Shown: positions 43,805 through 56,099 of the stretch, piece after piece | Numbering within the stretch: the first letter of the stretch is position 1 | Layout: each line of letters begins with the position of its first letter | DNA from: Macquaria australasica | Taxonomy: Eukaryota > Chordata > Actinopteri > Centrarchiformes > Percichthyidae | DNA length: 64,000 bases | Direction of reading: 5' to 3' | Assembly: GCA_005408345.1 (NCBI GenBank) | Contig: SEMN01001346.1 | Location: forward strand, 1 to 64,000 | Program-made: the position numbers and the translations under genes | Notes under the pieces: generated by a model | Database searches by the model: none | Seen by the model: the letters and a program-made list of their open reading frames with translations, nothing else | Told to the model about the DNA's origin: nothing

Positions 43805-46465
43805 TTACCTGGGGGACTCCTGGATTGAATTTGACACAATCCCCATTGCTAATTGCAGCAGCTCTACTCCGAGCTCAATCCGGATGTCCGAGCTCCTTTC
43901 CCTATCTCTAAGGGTGAGCCCAGCCACTCTGCGGAGGAAACTCATTTCGGCCGCTTGTATCCACGATCTCATTCTTTCGGTCACTACCCAAAGCTCATGA
44001 CCATAGGTGAGGGTTGGAACGTAGATCGACTGGTAAATCGACAGCTTTGCCTTCCGGCTCAGCTCCCTCTTCACCACCACGGTCCGGTCCGGGCAGTCCA
44101 CCGTTTTCCGGCTGAGAACCATGGCCTCGGACTTGGAGGTGCTGACTCTCATCCCAGCTGCTTCACACTCGGCTGCAAACCGCCCCAGTGCATGTTGAAG
44201 GTCACAGGCCGATGAAGCCAACAGAACCACATCGTCCGCAAAGAGCAGAGATGCTATTCTGAGACCACCAAACCGGACACTCTCCTCCCCCCGGCTGCGC
44301 CTTGAAATCCTGTCCATGAATATCACAAACAGAATTGGTGACAAGGGGCAGCCCTGGCGGAGTCCAACACCCACTTGGAGCGTGTTTGACTTTGTGCCGA
44401 GAATGCGGACACAGCACTCACTTCGGTTATATAGGGACCGGATGGCTTGTAGCAGCGACCCCGGTACCCCATACTCCTGCAGTACCCTCCACAGGACCCC
44501 CCGGGGGACACGGTCGAAAGCCTTCTCCAAGTCGACAAAACACATGTAGACTGGATGGGCAAACTCCCATGAACCCCCCAGCAGCCCTGCAAGAGTAAAG
44601 AGCTGGTCCACTGTGCCACGGCCAGGACGGAATCCGCATTGCTCCTCCTAGATCTGAGGTTCGACAGTCAGTCGTAGTCTCCCTTCCAGCACCCTGGAAT
44701 AAACTTTCCCGGGGAGGCTGAGCAGTGTGATACCACGGTAATTGAAGCACACCCTCCGGTCCCCCTTTTTGAAGACGGGAACCACCACCCCGGTCTGCCA
44801 CTCCACAGGCACTGTCCCCGACCTCCATGCGACACTGAAGAGGCGTGTCAGCCAAGACAGACCAACAATGTCCAGAGCCTTCAGCATTTCAGGGCGAATC
44901 TCATCCACCCCTGGCGCCTTGCCACCAAGAAGCTCTTTGACTACCTTGGAGACTTCTGCCAGGGATATGGGTGAGTCTTCCCCTGAATCTTCAAACTCTG
45001 CCTCCTCCACTGAGGACATGTTGGTCGGGTTGAGGAGATCCTCAAAGTGCTCTTTCCACCGCTCGACAACATCCCCAGTCCGGGTTAGCAGCTCTCCTCC
45101 CCTGCCGAACATGGCCTGGGCCAAGCCCCGCTTTCCCTTCCTGAGTCGTCTAACGGTTTGCCAGAACTTCCTTGAGGCCAACCGAAAGTCCTTCTCCATA
45201 GCCTCCCCAAACTCCTCCCACACCCAGGTTTTTGCTTTGGTGACCACGAGGCCGCCATCCTTCTGGCCTCCCGGTACCTGTCCGCTGCTTCAGGAGACCT
45301 CTGGGCTAGCCAAGCCCGAAAAGCCTCCTTCTTCAGCTTGACGGCTTCCTTCACCGCCGGTGTCCACCAGCGGGTTCTGAGGTTGCCGCCTCGACAGGCA
45401 CCGACGACCTGACCACAGCTCCTAGCGGCCGCCTCAGCAATGGAGGCTTTGAACATGGCCCACTCTGTTTCCATGTCCCCAGCCTCCCCCGGGATGCGCG
45501 AGAAGTTCTTCCGGAGGTGGGAGTTGAATGTCTCGCGGACAGGACCCTCCGCCAGACATTCCCAGTTCACCCTCACTACACGTTTAGGTTTGCCAGGTCT
45601 GTCCGGCAGCCGTCCCTGCCATCTTATCCAACTCACCACCAAGTGGTGATCAGTTGACAGCTCTGCCCCTCTCTTCACCCGAGTGTCCAAGACATACGGC
45701 CGCAGATCTGATGATACGACCACAAAGTCAATCATCGACCTGCGGCCTAAGGTGGTCTGGTACCAAGTACACTTATGAACAACCCTATGCTCAAACATGG
45801 TGTTTGTTATGGCCAGTCCATGGCTAGCACAGAAGTCCAACAACAAAGCACCACTCGGGTTCAGATCGGGGAGGCCATTCCTCCCAATCACCCCCTCCAG
45901 GTTTCACCATCATTGCCCACATGGGCGTTGAAGTCTCCCAGCAGAACTATGGAGTCTCCAGGTGGTATCCCTTCCAGGACGCCACCCAGGAACTCCAAGA
46001 AGGCCAGGTACTCTGAACTGCTGTTTGGTGCATAAGCACAAACAACAGTCAGGGCCTTCCTCTCAGCAACTTTCAGTCGCATGGAGGCGACCCTCTCGTT
46101 CCCCGGGGAAAACTCCAACACAGTGGCGCTCAGCCGGGGACTCGTGAGTATCCCCACACCCGCCCGGCGCCTTTCATCCTGGGCAACTCCGGAAAAGAAG
46201 AGAGTCCAGCCCCTCTCCAGGAGTTTGGTTCCAGATCCTGAGCTATGTGTAGAGGTGAGCCCAACTATATCTAGCTGGTACTGCTCCACCTCCTGCACCA
46301 GCTCCGGCTCTTTCCCCGCCAGAGAGCTGACGTTCCACGTCCCTAAAACCAGTCTGCGACACCGAAGGTCAGCACGCCCAGGTCTCTGCCCTTGCCTGCC
46401 GTCCGGCTTACATTGCACCCGACCCCGATGCCTATCCCTGCAGGTGGTGGGCCCACAGGGTGGCC
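43805..46465 (-). mobile_element. Dead non-LTR retrotransposon (APE endonuclease plus reverse transcriptase)
   Basis: The - strand pieces in order are: 46418-45888 (LVLGTWNVSSLAG ... VLLGDFNAHVG, an APE-type endonuclease), 45891-45085 (RRSMIDFVVVSSDLRPY, ELSTDHHLVVSWI), 45247-44648 (GKAPGVDEIRPEML, WQTGVVVPVFKKGDRR, NYRGITLLSLPGKVYSRVLE) and 44611-43805 (CFVDLEKAFDRVPRGVLW, GLRQGCPLSPILFVIFMDRI, LLFADDVVLLASS). It is broken by a shift near 45890, a shift near 45240, a stop at 44648 (QI-stop-EEQCGF) and an internal loss of about 45 residues after SRKTVDCP. The 3' end is truncated. It resembles the abundant Rex/CR1-like fish LINEs; the clade is not verified. It lies directly upstream of ankrd49. 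Confidence 0.93.
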
Positions 46466-47567
46466 TTTTATTTCCTCAATACAGAATAGGTTTTCTTTTA
46501 GACACGTTTGGGTGTTTCTTTATATGTCTATATTATATTTGTGTCTTTGTGAGGCTGTGTGCATATTTGATTTCCATTGTTGGATACTTAAGTATATGCT
46601 GGCTGTTCAAATTAGTATGAGGTCAGTATATTGTGCTGTTAAATGCTGGTGGTAAACATATTGGAAAGTTTGGTTTGGAATTGTTTAATGTGTCTGAATA
46701 ATCCCAGGAGGGATGGATCATTTAAACTTCCATATTTTATAATAAGATCAACAAAACATCTCTTTAAGACAGCTTGACAATGTGTCAATAATATTTTTAG
46801 TAACACAACTTAATATAAATGCAGGATTCCATAAATTACTCATAATATAATACAAGAGTAGCACTTAACTATGTTAGATTTAGTTAAACTCTTCAATTAT
46901 TGATGTCATTATTTGCTAATTAGCAGACTGGAGAGCTAATCAACATTTGGGGTATACTTTGGATTACTTTGGGATACTACTTCAGTCATTCTGAAGCTTA
47001 AAGTCACTACCTCATGCACATTCAATCTTAAAGCTGATATGAAAGGTTTGAGGAGGGAGTTTGAGGTTAGGGTTTTAGGGTTAGGTTACTGTTTAGGGGT
47101 TCTTATCTGGATGATCAGAAGACTCACACAGAAATATGGAGTTTCTGTGCGTGTCTTTCTGATATAACATGAATGTGGTGCGTCCTTAAAGTAGGCCACC
47201 AACTATTTTCAGTGTGTTGTTACGCCCTTGTGAATGAAAAATACATATTTTCCAGTAACACAATAGAATAACGCCTGAAAATGAGGTAATCATCACTCCA
47301 GATACAGAAAACTCCAAACACAGGAGTTTATGGGTACAAGCAGACAGATGTCACATCTGAATGGAAGTCAGGTGACTAAGTTTTTAATTTGGGAGTATGA
47401 ATGCTTACAGTAACTCCACTGAACAACCTAAACCATGACTGTCAGGCTCACTAGACAGAGGACCCACAAAGCAGACGCTGACATGGGGGAAAAGTCCAAA
47501 TACTTTTTCTTTACTTAAAGGACAACTGTAATAAAAATATGTAATATGTTTGAAAATATGAAAATTA

Positions 47568-47570
<3 letters not shown>
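46466..47570. other. Intergenic; no 5' exons of the transporter copy found
   Basis: I looked for the N-terminal exons expected of a choline transporter and saw none. A TTAGGGTTTTAGGGTTAGG stretch near 47068 is short and unremarkable. A (GT)n tract at 47570-47601 abuts the first recognisable exon. Confidence 0.55.
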
Positions 47571-47602
<32 letters not shown>

Positions 47603-48009
47603 ACCACGCAGCTACCTGGGTTGGCAGGACCTTCATCATCGGCACAGCTGAGACAGTGTACGATCCAAAGCTGGGACTGATTTGGGCAGTGATGCCTTTA
47701 GCAGCAACGTTGGCCTTCACACTTGGTAAGATTCTCTTTTTAAACTTATGGTTTTAAACTTTTCTAATATTTTAACTGATACTTCAGCTGCTTACTGGAC
47801 GTTCACTTCAACCAACACTTCATGTCCTTTCGGCACTTATACATATGACTTGAACTAAATTTAAAATTACTTTAACTCCTCTCAGAGTTACACTCTAAGC
47901 TACACTGACACTTTAATTCTTTCTACACTTCCACTTAATTTGACATCTCAACTTCTTCTTCAACTTCAGCTGTTACTCCCATAGATTTTTCATTTGAAAA
48001 GTTTCAAGC

Positions 48010-48425
48010 AACTTTTGCCTTGAAGGCTTTCTAACATGGTTAACATTGTGAAATGGTTGCAGTTTGGTTAGGTTTAGGCACCAAAAGTACGTACTGTAGT
48101 TCAACGTTGACTTATTATTTTATCCCAAACCATGATCTTTTCCTAAACCTAACCAAACTGTGGTTAACGTTGTGACACGGTTGCAGTTTGGTCAGGTTTA
48201 GGCACCAAAACTACTTGGTTAGGTTTTGTGAAAAGATCTTTGTTTGTGTTAAAAAAAGTAAGTTCAGTTTCATATGGGATGCAAACAGCAGTCCCCTGGG
48301 TGAGAGTCCGGTGTTTGACCCACGCATCCACCCCGACCTCCTTGCAACATGGATTTTGTCGCTCTTTATACTATTTCACCTGACTTTGTAAAGGCTTTCT
48401 GACAGAAGGCTTTCAAGGCAAACTC
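48010..48425. mobile_element. Inverted-end repeat in a transporter intron
   Basis: Left end TTTTGCCTTGAAGGCTTTCT and right end AGAAGGCTTTCAAGGCAAAC are inverse complements. Inside, GGTTGCAGTTTGGTTAGGTTTAGGCACCAAAA-type blocks occur twice directly (48055 and 48181) with a complementary CCTAAACCTAACCAAACTG between them. This fits a non-autonomous DNA element. Confidence 0.65.
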
Positions 48426-49689
48426 CTCCCATGTGCACATTTTCAACAGTTAAGCTGTTTCCATTTGCAATATGAGTGCATTCATTGTCTTCAGAATATT
48501 TAGCCTTTTCTAGTTTTCTTATTTACATCAGGGCACCATGTTGTGCTTTATACATGTTTAACAGACATTAAAAATTGCATGAGACGGACACAAGTTACTT
48601 TTGTTAGTTTTTTTTTTGTGTGCTGTATTTTAGTACTGTGATGCTTTATTGGTGACCTCATACTGTGGACATACACAAGAAACCTGCAAATTAAGCCATA
48701 ACAGATTATTAATAAATCCAATCCATCTACCAATAATTTCACATCAATTTCTCTTCTTAACAGATTTTACTTTGGTTTCAAAGCATTCCTCTCTGTGTTA
48801 TATCTCGCCTTAACATCCTGTTTCGACAGGAAATCCATCACATTAAACACACACTTTAAACCCCCAAAACCGATGGCAGATTGAAAGAATAGGTAGATGA
48901 AGAGATAGATAAGAATATATGAAAGAATTAACCTGTAATGGTGCAGGGGGGATCATAACTGCAACTCTTGTACATTTCTTTTCTAGGTGGTCTTTTCTTT
49001 GCTGAGCCGATGAGAGACCAGAAGTACGTGACCATGACGGATCCTTTGCAGATCAAGTACGGAAATGGACTGAGTGGCCTTCTGTCTGTGGCACCGCTGA
49101 TGTCAGAAATTATTTGGGTGACATCAACACTGATAAGCTTGGGTAACAATTCATCAAACTGCGTCTGGATCTGGATGAACATGTGTGCCTCTGTGCTTTT
49201 ACTGTATGTGTGAACCGATTGTGATTGCTTACTTAAATCGTTGCGATACTACAAATGATCCTGATTCATGATATGTTAGCGAGTTTGCTTAAACGTGTCT
49301 CTGTGTGTACGCTATTTGTGTATTTTAAGTGTGCATGGCAACTGCATGTGTGTTTCATAGGAGTAACCATGAGTGTGATCCTGGATTTATCTTATGCTGC
49401 GTGCATCACCTACACCCTGATGGGAGGTCTCTACTCTGTGGCCTACACAGACATCACACAGCTCACTCTGATATTTATCACCTCGGTAATTTGGTCAACC
49501 ACGTATGAGTTTGTTTGGATTCACAGCCGTTACAGTGGATTCCAACTGTGACCCATTTTCATGTCAAAACGTATCAGAACGTCCATAGAAACACCTCAAA
49601 CCACTCCTGCAGCAAAATCCTGTTCTCTGCCATTTGGTTTGTATTTCCCAAGACAAGCCCGTCATTCTCAGCTGTACTTGCTGCCATGC

Positions 49690-49835
49690 TAATATGCTAA
49701 ACTAAGGCAGTGAAAATGGTAAACATTCTACCTGCTAAACATGGGCATATTAGCATTTTCACTGTGAGCAAGTTAGCATGTACGCCTATGTGCAGCTCCA
49801 CCGAGTTGCTAGCATGGCTGTAGACTCTTGTTAGA
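49690..49835. repeat. TTAGCATG-rich dispersed repeat
   Basis: Repeated GCTAATATGCTAA / TTAGCATTTTCACTG / GTTAGCATGTACGCC motifs, typical of a common fish repeat, lying in the intron between transporter exons at 49361 and 50418. Confidence 0.5.
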
Positions 49836-50039
49836 TTGTGAGGTGTCTGTTTTTAAACACTCCTTCAATTTAGAATTGTACATCCATAAAGTTGGAGGAT
49901 TCCCAAGAAACGTTAATAGAATATCATATAATAATAGAATATCCTTATATTTACTTTCTTGTGGGTCAGGCTCCAAAAATGCTGGATCCTACACTTCCCA
50001 TAATGCAATTCAATAGCATCTTCTAGTATACCCTCCCTT

Positions 50040-50295
50040 CCTTCTAAAGGCCCATTGTTTTTAAAACCCTACACCTCCAGTTTGTAAAAGGCTTTCTGTT
50101 AATAATGTATGTCCCAAGGCCAGGCTGAGATAACTCTGATGACATCACTATGACATCATCAGGGGTTATTTTCTCAGACTTTAGCAAACTGCCTCCAGAG
50201 CCACAACTAGAAAACATTATACAGCTGTTTTCTGAGTACAGAGTAGTGCTCTGTGTGATGATTAAACATCGGTGGCGTGCTTTAAAGTTTTTCAT
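50040..50295. repeat. Probable dispersed repeat in a transporter intron
   Basis: Block with TGATGACATCACTATGACATCATCAGGGG (shown here only as its core, GATGACATCACTATGACATC) and flanking CCTACACCTCCAG/TTTTCTGAGTAC text. It has the look of a common repeat, identified from memory only. Confidence 0.4.
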
Positions 50296-50561
50296 TTCTT
50301 TATTGAGATAAGTATATACTGTATATTGTTTGTATTGCCCAGCTGTGTGAGAAAGTCGAGGTGGGCAATAGAAACAAGCTCTACTTGTGTGTCAATGGTG
50401 TATCCCTCTCTCCTCAGTGGCTGTGCGTCCCTTTCCTCTTCATGAGTCCTGCCTCCGTTGACATCACCACCACGTCCTTCAACCACACCTTCCAGGCTCC
50501 CTGGGTCGGCACTCTGACTGCAGACAAAGCCTGGAGGTGGCTCGATATCTTTTTACTCCTG

Positions 50562-52343
50562 GTAAGACAATGAAATGCATTTGAGACTAATCAAGAGCTC
50601 GATTTCAAGTGAGAAGTGCAGCAGTGGAAAAAGGCAACATACAAAATGAATGAATGCGATGAAGAAACAGCTCAGGTTAAACCAGGTTCCACTTTTTGCC
50701 AGACGATCGTGTTTTTAAAAAACAGTACTTTTGGATTAATGAAAGGAAAAGGCACTACTGAGCAAGGAAATGCTTTGCTCAAAGAACTTTTGATTGTCGA
50801 TTAAAAGGGAGGTCATTACTTGCTCATTTTTCACCAATTTATCTCGATTCCCCCATTCAGCCAGACGATTCATGTGCTCAGAGTATCCAGTTTGCCAGTC
50901 TGACTTGTTTTAAGTTATGACACTGATCAATAAAGGAATTTTACGTCTGATAATTTGGACTTAAAGATTTACATGATACCAAATTCTGCTGGTATTACAA
51001 AATACATTTTTTGCAGTGGTTCAAATTTTTATTCAGACACATTATTGTAATTACAAATGTTGGTTTGTAATCACGGGTAGACGGGTAGACCTGCTGTCTT
51101 CCTCTTGGACTCTGTGGACCTTGTTTTCAAATTGATTTCAGTTAATTCATTGGCTAGCAATGACATTGTGATCTGCATACTGTGGAGCATTAGAGATTTA
51201 ATAAAAGATGGTGGCGTGTGTAACTGTGGAATAAGTGGAGGAAAAGGTCTGACATGTTTTGCTTTTTATGTATTAACTTACAGGCTCACCTCAGGTTGTC
51301 CTCACTGTGTAACTGTGGCAGTTAAAGTCCATAAATTACATGTTCTGTGTTCTCCTTTGAGAAAGAAAATCAGAAACCAAAAGGGAGACATTAAAGGTAG
51401 ATATTTTGGCTTTCATAGCAGGAAAAGCAGGTGGAACTATTAATATTAACGATGGCTCTGTTCCATAAAGTGTCCCAGGAAGCCAACACCAAACCCTGGA
51501 AGTGGATCACCTAAAGGGAATACGACCATCATTGATGCTATTAATGACTGCAAAAAGGGATTAAAAGTACTAAATGTGATTTCAGTTACTGTGTAATATG
51601 AATGTTGGTGGATGGTCACAGGTAACTACTGTACCTCTTTTTTCTCAATATTGTTTCCCTCATGAATCTCTCTTTCCTTGCGGTTGGGGCTGTAAATTAA
51701 AAAGGCACATGGAAAAGAAATTGGAAACACAGGCCAGTTGATCTGTGAACCACCATCACAATTTCTTTACATTTAACAAATATTTTTAAAACTTAAAGTT
51801 CTGGTCATTCTCAATTAACTACAGGCAGATGAAATCAGAAAAAATAGTCTTGTCTTGGATTTTAAAAGAAGCAAAGTTGATGATTGTAGGAGCTGAGGGT
51901 TTTTATATGATTCTGTCCTTAGGTGGAATAAACAAGAAAGGTTTTGAAACAGTTAACTGCTGTTTTCTTACTGCATGTTGGGGTATGTAGAGGCAGACAG
52001 ATGAGTGGGACATTGATGGGAAAACTCAGTAGGGTTTGGGAATATATTTGACCTGTATCAGGTCAGTGCTTGGGCACAACAAATGCACCTCTTCTGGTCT
52101 ACAGGGAACAAAAAGATATATGTAAGGGAGACACCGCCCCCTGTTGGTGCGCAAGCACTGAGCTGGCGCAGGTCAAAAAATGTTCCAATGTGATGTTGTG
52201 TTGAAAATGCAACTCAGCAAAACAACAACACAAGCTATAAGGAGGGAGTGAATAAAAGAAGTTTGGAAAGATACAAAAACTCATTTCTCAGTCTGCTGCT
52301 GCTTACTTTATTATCTTCCTCTATCTATTTCTTTTCACTGTAG
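50562..52343 (+). other. Intron where transporter core exons should be
   Basis: I scanned 1.8 kb in all frames for the missing SLC5A7-like core (the GxxxFQxxxQRxLSASS and LIGAxAASTDWN regions) and saw none. The stretch is AT-rich with a CACCGCCCCCTGTTGGTGC repeat scrap near 52131. Confidence 0.6.
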
Positions 52344-52765
52344 GCATCAGAGAACGAGATCCAGTGGGTGATTCGTATTGCTGCGGTTTTATTTGGCCTG
52401 GCCGGTACATTGCTCACCTTGCTTTCTGGGTCCTGGGTGGAGAAATCGCCTACATTATGATGTTCCCGCAGCTGGTCTGTGTGCTCTTCTTCAACATCTC
52501 CAACGGTTACGGTGCCACTGTGGGATTCCTGCTGGGGGGAGTTTTAAGACTTTTGTGGGGAGAGCCCTTGCTAGGGCTACCACCTGTCATCCAGTTCCCT
52601 GGATGCGCCCTTGAAGATGGTGTTTACGTTCAGTATTCTCCTATCAGGACCATCTGTATGCTCGTTGCTTTTGCCACCATATTGCTGGTCTGCTGCCTGG
52701 CGTTTCTGGCGAGTCCAGCATCCACCACAAACACGAATACCAACAGATGGTGCCAGCAGCAATGA

Positions 52766-53969
52766 AAACCACAACTCACAGCCTTTGTGTAAGAATGGTG
52801 GAGTCTCACATTCAATGTTGGAATCAGCTTGTTGAAATTCAAATTCACTGCATCATACTGTATCAGTAATAGGTCACTAAACACGGTATTACCTCTCCTT
52901 ACAACATATACCTCATTAAGACTTGAAACTAAAATGATGCAACAATGGACCTCATGTTTCTCTGAATCCATTGGAGAAACTAGAAGATGAACTGCATTGT
53001 ATCTTGTGGAGAATGATAAAGGTACAAAGAAAAATATATGCCAACATTAAAAGTTTTAAGTATAAAAGAAAACCTGTATCAAATACTTCCTCAGACTCTC
53101 ATATAAAGAGTCAGTCCTAATGGGTACTGGATGTGGAGGGTATGCACGATTTTTCTCGTTTATTTTGCCAGATAAAACCCTTTTTAATTAGGCTTCGGTT
53201 ATGGAAGCAGCAGTTTTGATAGTAACTTTACATCTACATTTGTCAAACCATCCATACATTTGGCAAAAAAAATCACACGACAAGGTCCATTTAGTAGCTG
53301 TTCTGGTGCTTTCAATCTTCCTCAGCAGATGGAGTTTGCCCAGTGGTCGTAGAATTGTAGATGTCTGGCACTTGGTACAAACTAGAAACACCAACGTCAT
53401 GTGGGTGCTACCAGAAAAGTCTGGTGATCCACAAAGTCATTAGGATAGATCCTCTGGGTAGATGTTGATGTTGATATTTCACTAGATAAATGATAAACCT
53501 GATCTGCAGCTGGCCTGTTTAAAGTGTGTTATTTGCTATAAATGTTGGTATGTGTGAGGTTAGATCAGGGGAATATGTTGATTTACATATTGACAAAACA
53601 AACAACATACTAATGATTTATCTGTTCTTAGAGCTTTACCAGTAGTGGAGCTAACAATGGGAAGTTTGTCCTTAGAGCCATGGAGTCATTAAAATCTGAA
53701 GGGTTCATCCTCTGGGGAAGGGGAATTTGAGTAGGTGGGTGACATACTAGTGGCGACTCTGTAAGTGAGTATTAGTGACTTGAACAGGGAGCCAGTGGAG
53801 AGTAATGAAAAGCGGAGTGAGATGATCTGTCTTTGGCTGGTTGACGACGAGACATGCTGCACCATTTTGGACTATTTGCAGAGGTTTTTCTGTGCATTCT
53901 GGTAGCCGTGCCTGAAGGGCATTACAGTAGTCAATGCAGGAGATGAGCAGTGCCTTTACTTTACATTAC
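52766..53969. other. Intergenic with minor repeats
   Basis: Probable 3' flank of the transporter copy, then AT-rich DNA. AAGTCATTAGGATAGATCCT at about 53434 and GGGTTCATCCTCTGGGGAAG at about 53701 match the dispersed repeat seen at 20528 and 20662. No gene seen. Confidence 0.5.
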
Positions 53970-54235
53970 TACATTTTCTGTAGAAATACCAGAAGAAGAC
54001 ATGAGCATGGTGAAATCTCCACCATCCCCTTAGAGCAGGGATGCATCTCAAATCACATCAATCTCACATTTCACAACATTCAACTTGTCTCCTTTTGTAG
54101 AAGTAGATTTTCAGGATCTACTGTGTGTTATTTACTGTACACTGTCAGGATACTGAGGACAAACCTAGACACTTCACTTCAGCACATGGAACTCATTCAG
54201 GTTGTCGTCCTGCAGCTTTCAAAGGTAAAGTTTTA
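53970..54235 (+). promoter_or_regulatory. Upstream exon/promoter unit of GPCR gene 1 (copy 1 of 3)
   Basis: A block from AATACCAGAAGAAGACATGA to CTGCAGCTTTCAAAGGTAAA is repeated at 60955-61185 and in part at 62440-62560. The most conserved part ends in CAGCTTTCAAAG|GTAAA, a good donor. I infer that each is a non-coding first exon and core promoter of a tandemly duplicated receptor gene. Confidence 0.6.
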
Positions 54236-54717
54236 TCAATTTGATTCTTTATTAACATACCAGTGTAGCGGTAATGGTGATGTCACTCTAAGAATAATCT
54301 AGTACAGAAAAACTATATGTAGAGATTTAAGACAAGGAAAAGGGAGACAACAGTTCTGAAGAATGAATATGTGAACTGTCACACAAAGCCGGCAGGACTG
54401 TAGGTGTATACAGCGGTTAAATCAATTAACATTTCATTTAATCTGTTTTTAGTCCTGCCTTACCTGCAATTCTGAAAATATAAGTATCTAATTAAGTAAG
54501 TATTATATATAATATATATAAATATTCAAAAAAGATCAATTTTAGATAAAGAACATTAGGTTAAAAAAATGAAGACAGAAGAAAAACATATACTTAAGTA
54601 TGAAATGAATAAATAAAAGTGTATTGTTTAGATACTGACTATTTACTTTTTTACTTTTATCATTATTATTTTGTTTTGTGTTTCTATTCACTATGTTCTG
54701 ACCTGACATTTTAGTGA

Positions 54718-55235
54718 TGTTATGTTCGCGAATGATCTGATTCTTTTCAACGGCTCTCTGGCACGAACAAAGGGAACTGAGTTGTACTTGGTGAGAGCCA
54801 TTCCTCTTATCGTTGGGCCCAAATTTCACTGCCTGCCTTAAATCCACTCCCCTTTATGTGAACAGTGAGAAGTAGCCAGTCACAGTGTTGCATGAATTGC
54901 ATTCAAGGCAACTTTACATAACACTTTTAATACAGAGGGTAAATCCAAAGTAGTAAATTCACTGACGAAGCAGAGGGATATGGCGTCACCTTGTGTAATG
55001 TTTACAATGCAGATCACTGACATTAAGTCTGGCAGTACGAGTCATTTAGTGCTGCTAGTCCACACATGCCAAATTAAATTATATTGGTGGGATGTCTAAG
55101 TTTGAATCTGATTTTGCAGATAAACCTAGTAACCCCCACTCCCTAAAAAAAAAAAGAACTATGAGCTGTTCTTTTGAACGGTTCTTGGAAAAAAACGGCT
55201 CCCTTCAAAGAGCCGTAATTCCCATCAGTATGACA
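54718..55235. mobile_element. hAT-like MITE inserted in GPCR gene 1 upstream region
   Basis: Contains TTCTTTTCAACGGCTCTCTGG near 54743 (core TTTTCAACGGCTCTCTGG) and, near the other end, TCTTTTGAACGGTTCTTGG, CGGCTCCC and AAAGAGCCGTAATTCCCATC. The ends carry complementary AGCC/GGCT arms, as in common fish hAT-type MITEs. The homologous place in the second GPCR unit (about 63148-63180) lacks it. Confidence 0.55.
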
Positions 55236-56053
55236 TTTATCCACTGAGCAGCTATGTTTATACTCCTCCAGGAAATTATGACAGTTGACAATATGAGAAA
55301 CAGCTTTGTGTGTTGTGACAATATGATACAGTCAAAGATTCCTTCTCAGAAAGTTTGTGTGGGTGAAGAGTCTAAAGGTATTTATCTGGCAGTTTTGAGT
55401 GTAATGTGAGCATGAATCAGTGTATTTCAGTCACTTCAAGAATGGGAAAAATGACTCAGAGACAATCTCTTATTTTAACTTGTAGTGATCAACATTTCTG
55501 CCTTCTTCAGGATGAAATCCAACACCTGGCTGACATTTATAGAAGCTAGGATAGGTGTTTAAATTTGGACTTTCTCTAATCTTTGGTTTTGTGTGAAATA
55601 GTGGATAATTTTACCTTTTTTTACCTTGAATAATCTGCAAAGTTTAAAGGGGATAACACTGTTTGGTGGAACTATTTACAATTCAGACATCTTAACATAA
55701 AAAGAGGCCCTGACTACACACTGTGTCTGGGGTCACAAGCCAAAAAGGTTGAAAGTATAAAGTAAATGCTCAAGGAAAGTACCTCAAAATTGCACATAGG
55801 TGCAGTACTTGAGTAAATATACTTACGTTACTTTCTCCCACTGTACAGTACAATGCTTAAGTTTAATATTCAAAATTAAGTAAGGAGAGAAAAATTGTGC
55901 ATTTACTGACTTAGAGGGGATCACATGCGTATAATGATTTCATTTAAACTGTACTGTGGGACAAACATCAACAGCTTTTTCTTCCTCTCCCTCCTTCCCC
56001 TCCCATCATGACTTACTTCCATGTCAAACGTATGGTGGCCAACAAGGGCAAGT

Positions 56054-56054
<1 letters not shown>

Positions 56055-56094
<40 letters not shown>
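56055..56094. repeat. (CT)n microsatellite
   Basis: About 19 CT units; Leu/Ser and Arg/Glu ORFs across it are artefacts. Confidence 0.97.

Positions 56095-56099
<5 letters not shown>

Larger units (their letters stand above)
47611..52765 (+). pseudogene. slc5a7-like: Decayed high-affinity choline transporter-like gene (SLC5A7 family)
   Basis: Recognisable exons: 47611-47725 (ATWVGRTFIIGTAETVYDP), 48987-49142 (GLFFAEPMRDQKYVTM), 49361-49485 (TMSVILDLSY, GGLYSVAYTDITQL), 50418-50561 (WLCVPFLFMSP, FQAPWVGTLTADKAWRWLD) and 52344-52765 (ENEIQWVIRIAAVLFGLAG, then in another frame IAYIMMFPQLVCVLFFN and GEPLLGLPPVIQFPG). Splice sites are mostly good. The roughly 130 residues normally between WLDxFLLL and xxEIQWVIRI are absent. 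The 49361 exon has lost about nine residues after YAACI. The 52344 exon shifts frame near 52425. The signature WVGGGxIxGTAE reads WVGRTFIIGTAE. No N-terminal exon is present. SLC5A7 is a Na+/Cl- coupled plasma-membrane choline carrier; this copy is unlikely to work. Confidence 0.85.

Noticed and set aside
47041..47100. Telomere-like TTAGGG motifs
   Set aside because: Only a few imperfect units; no array.
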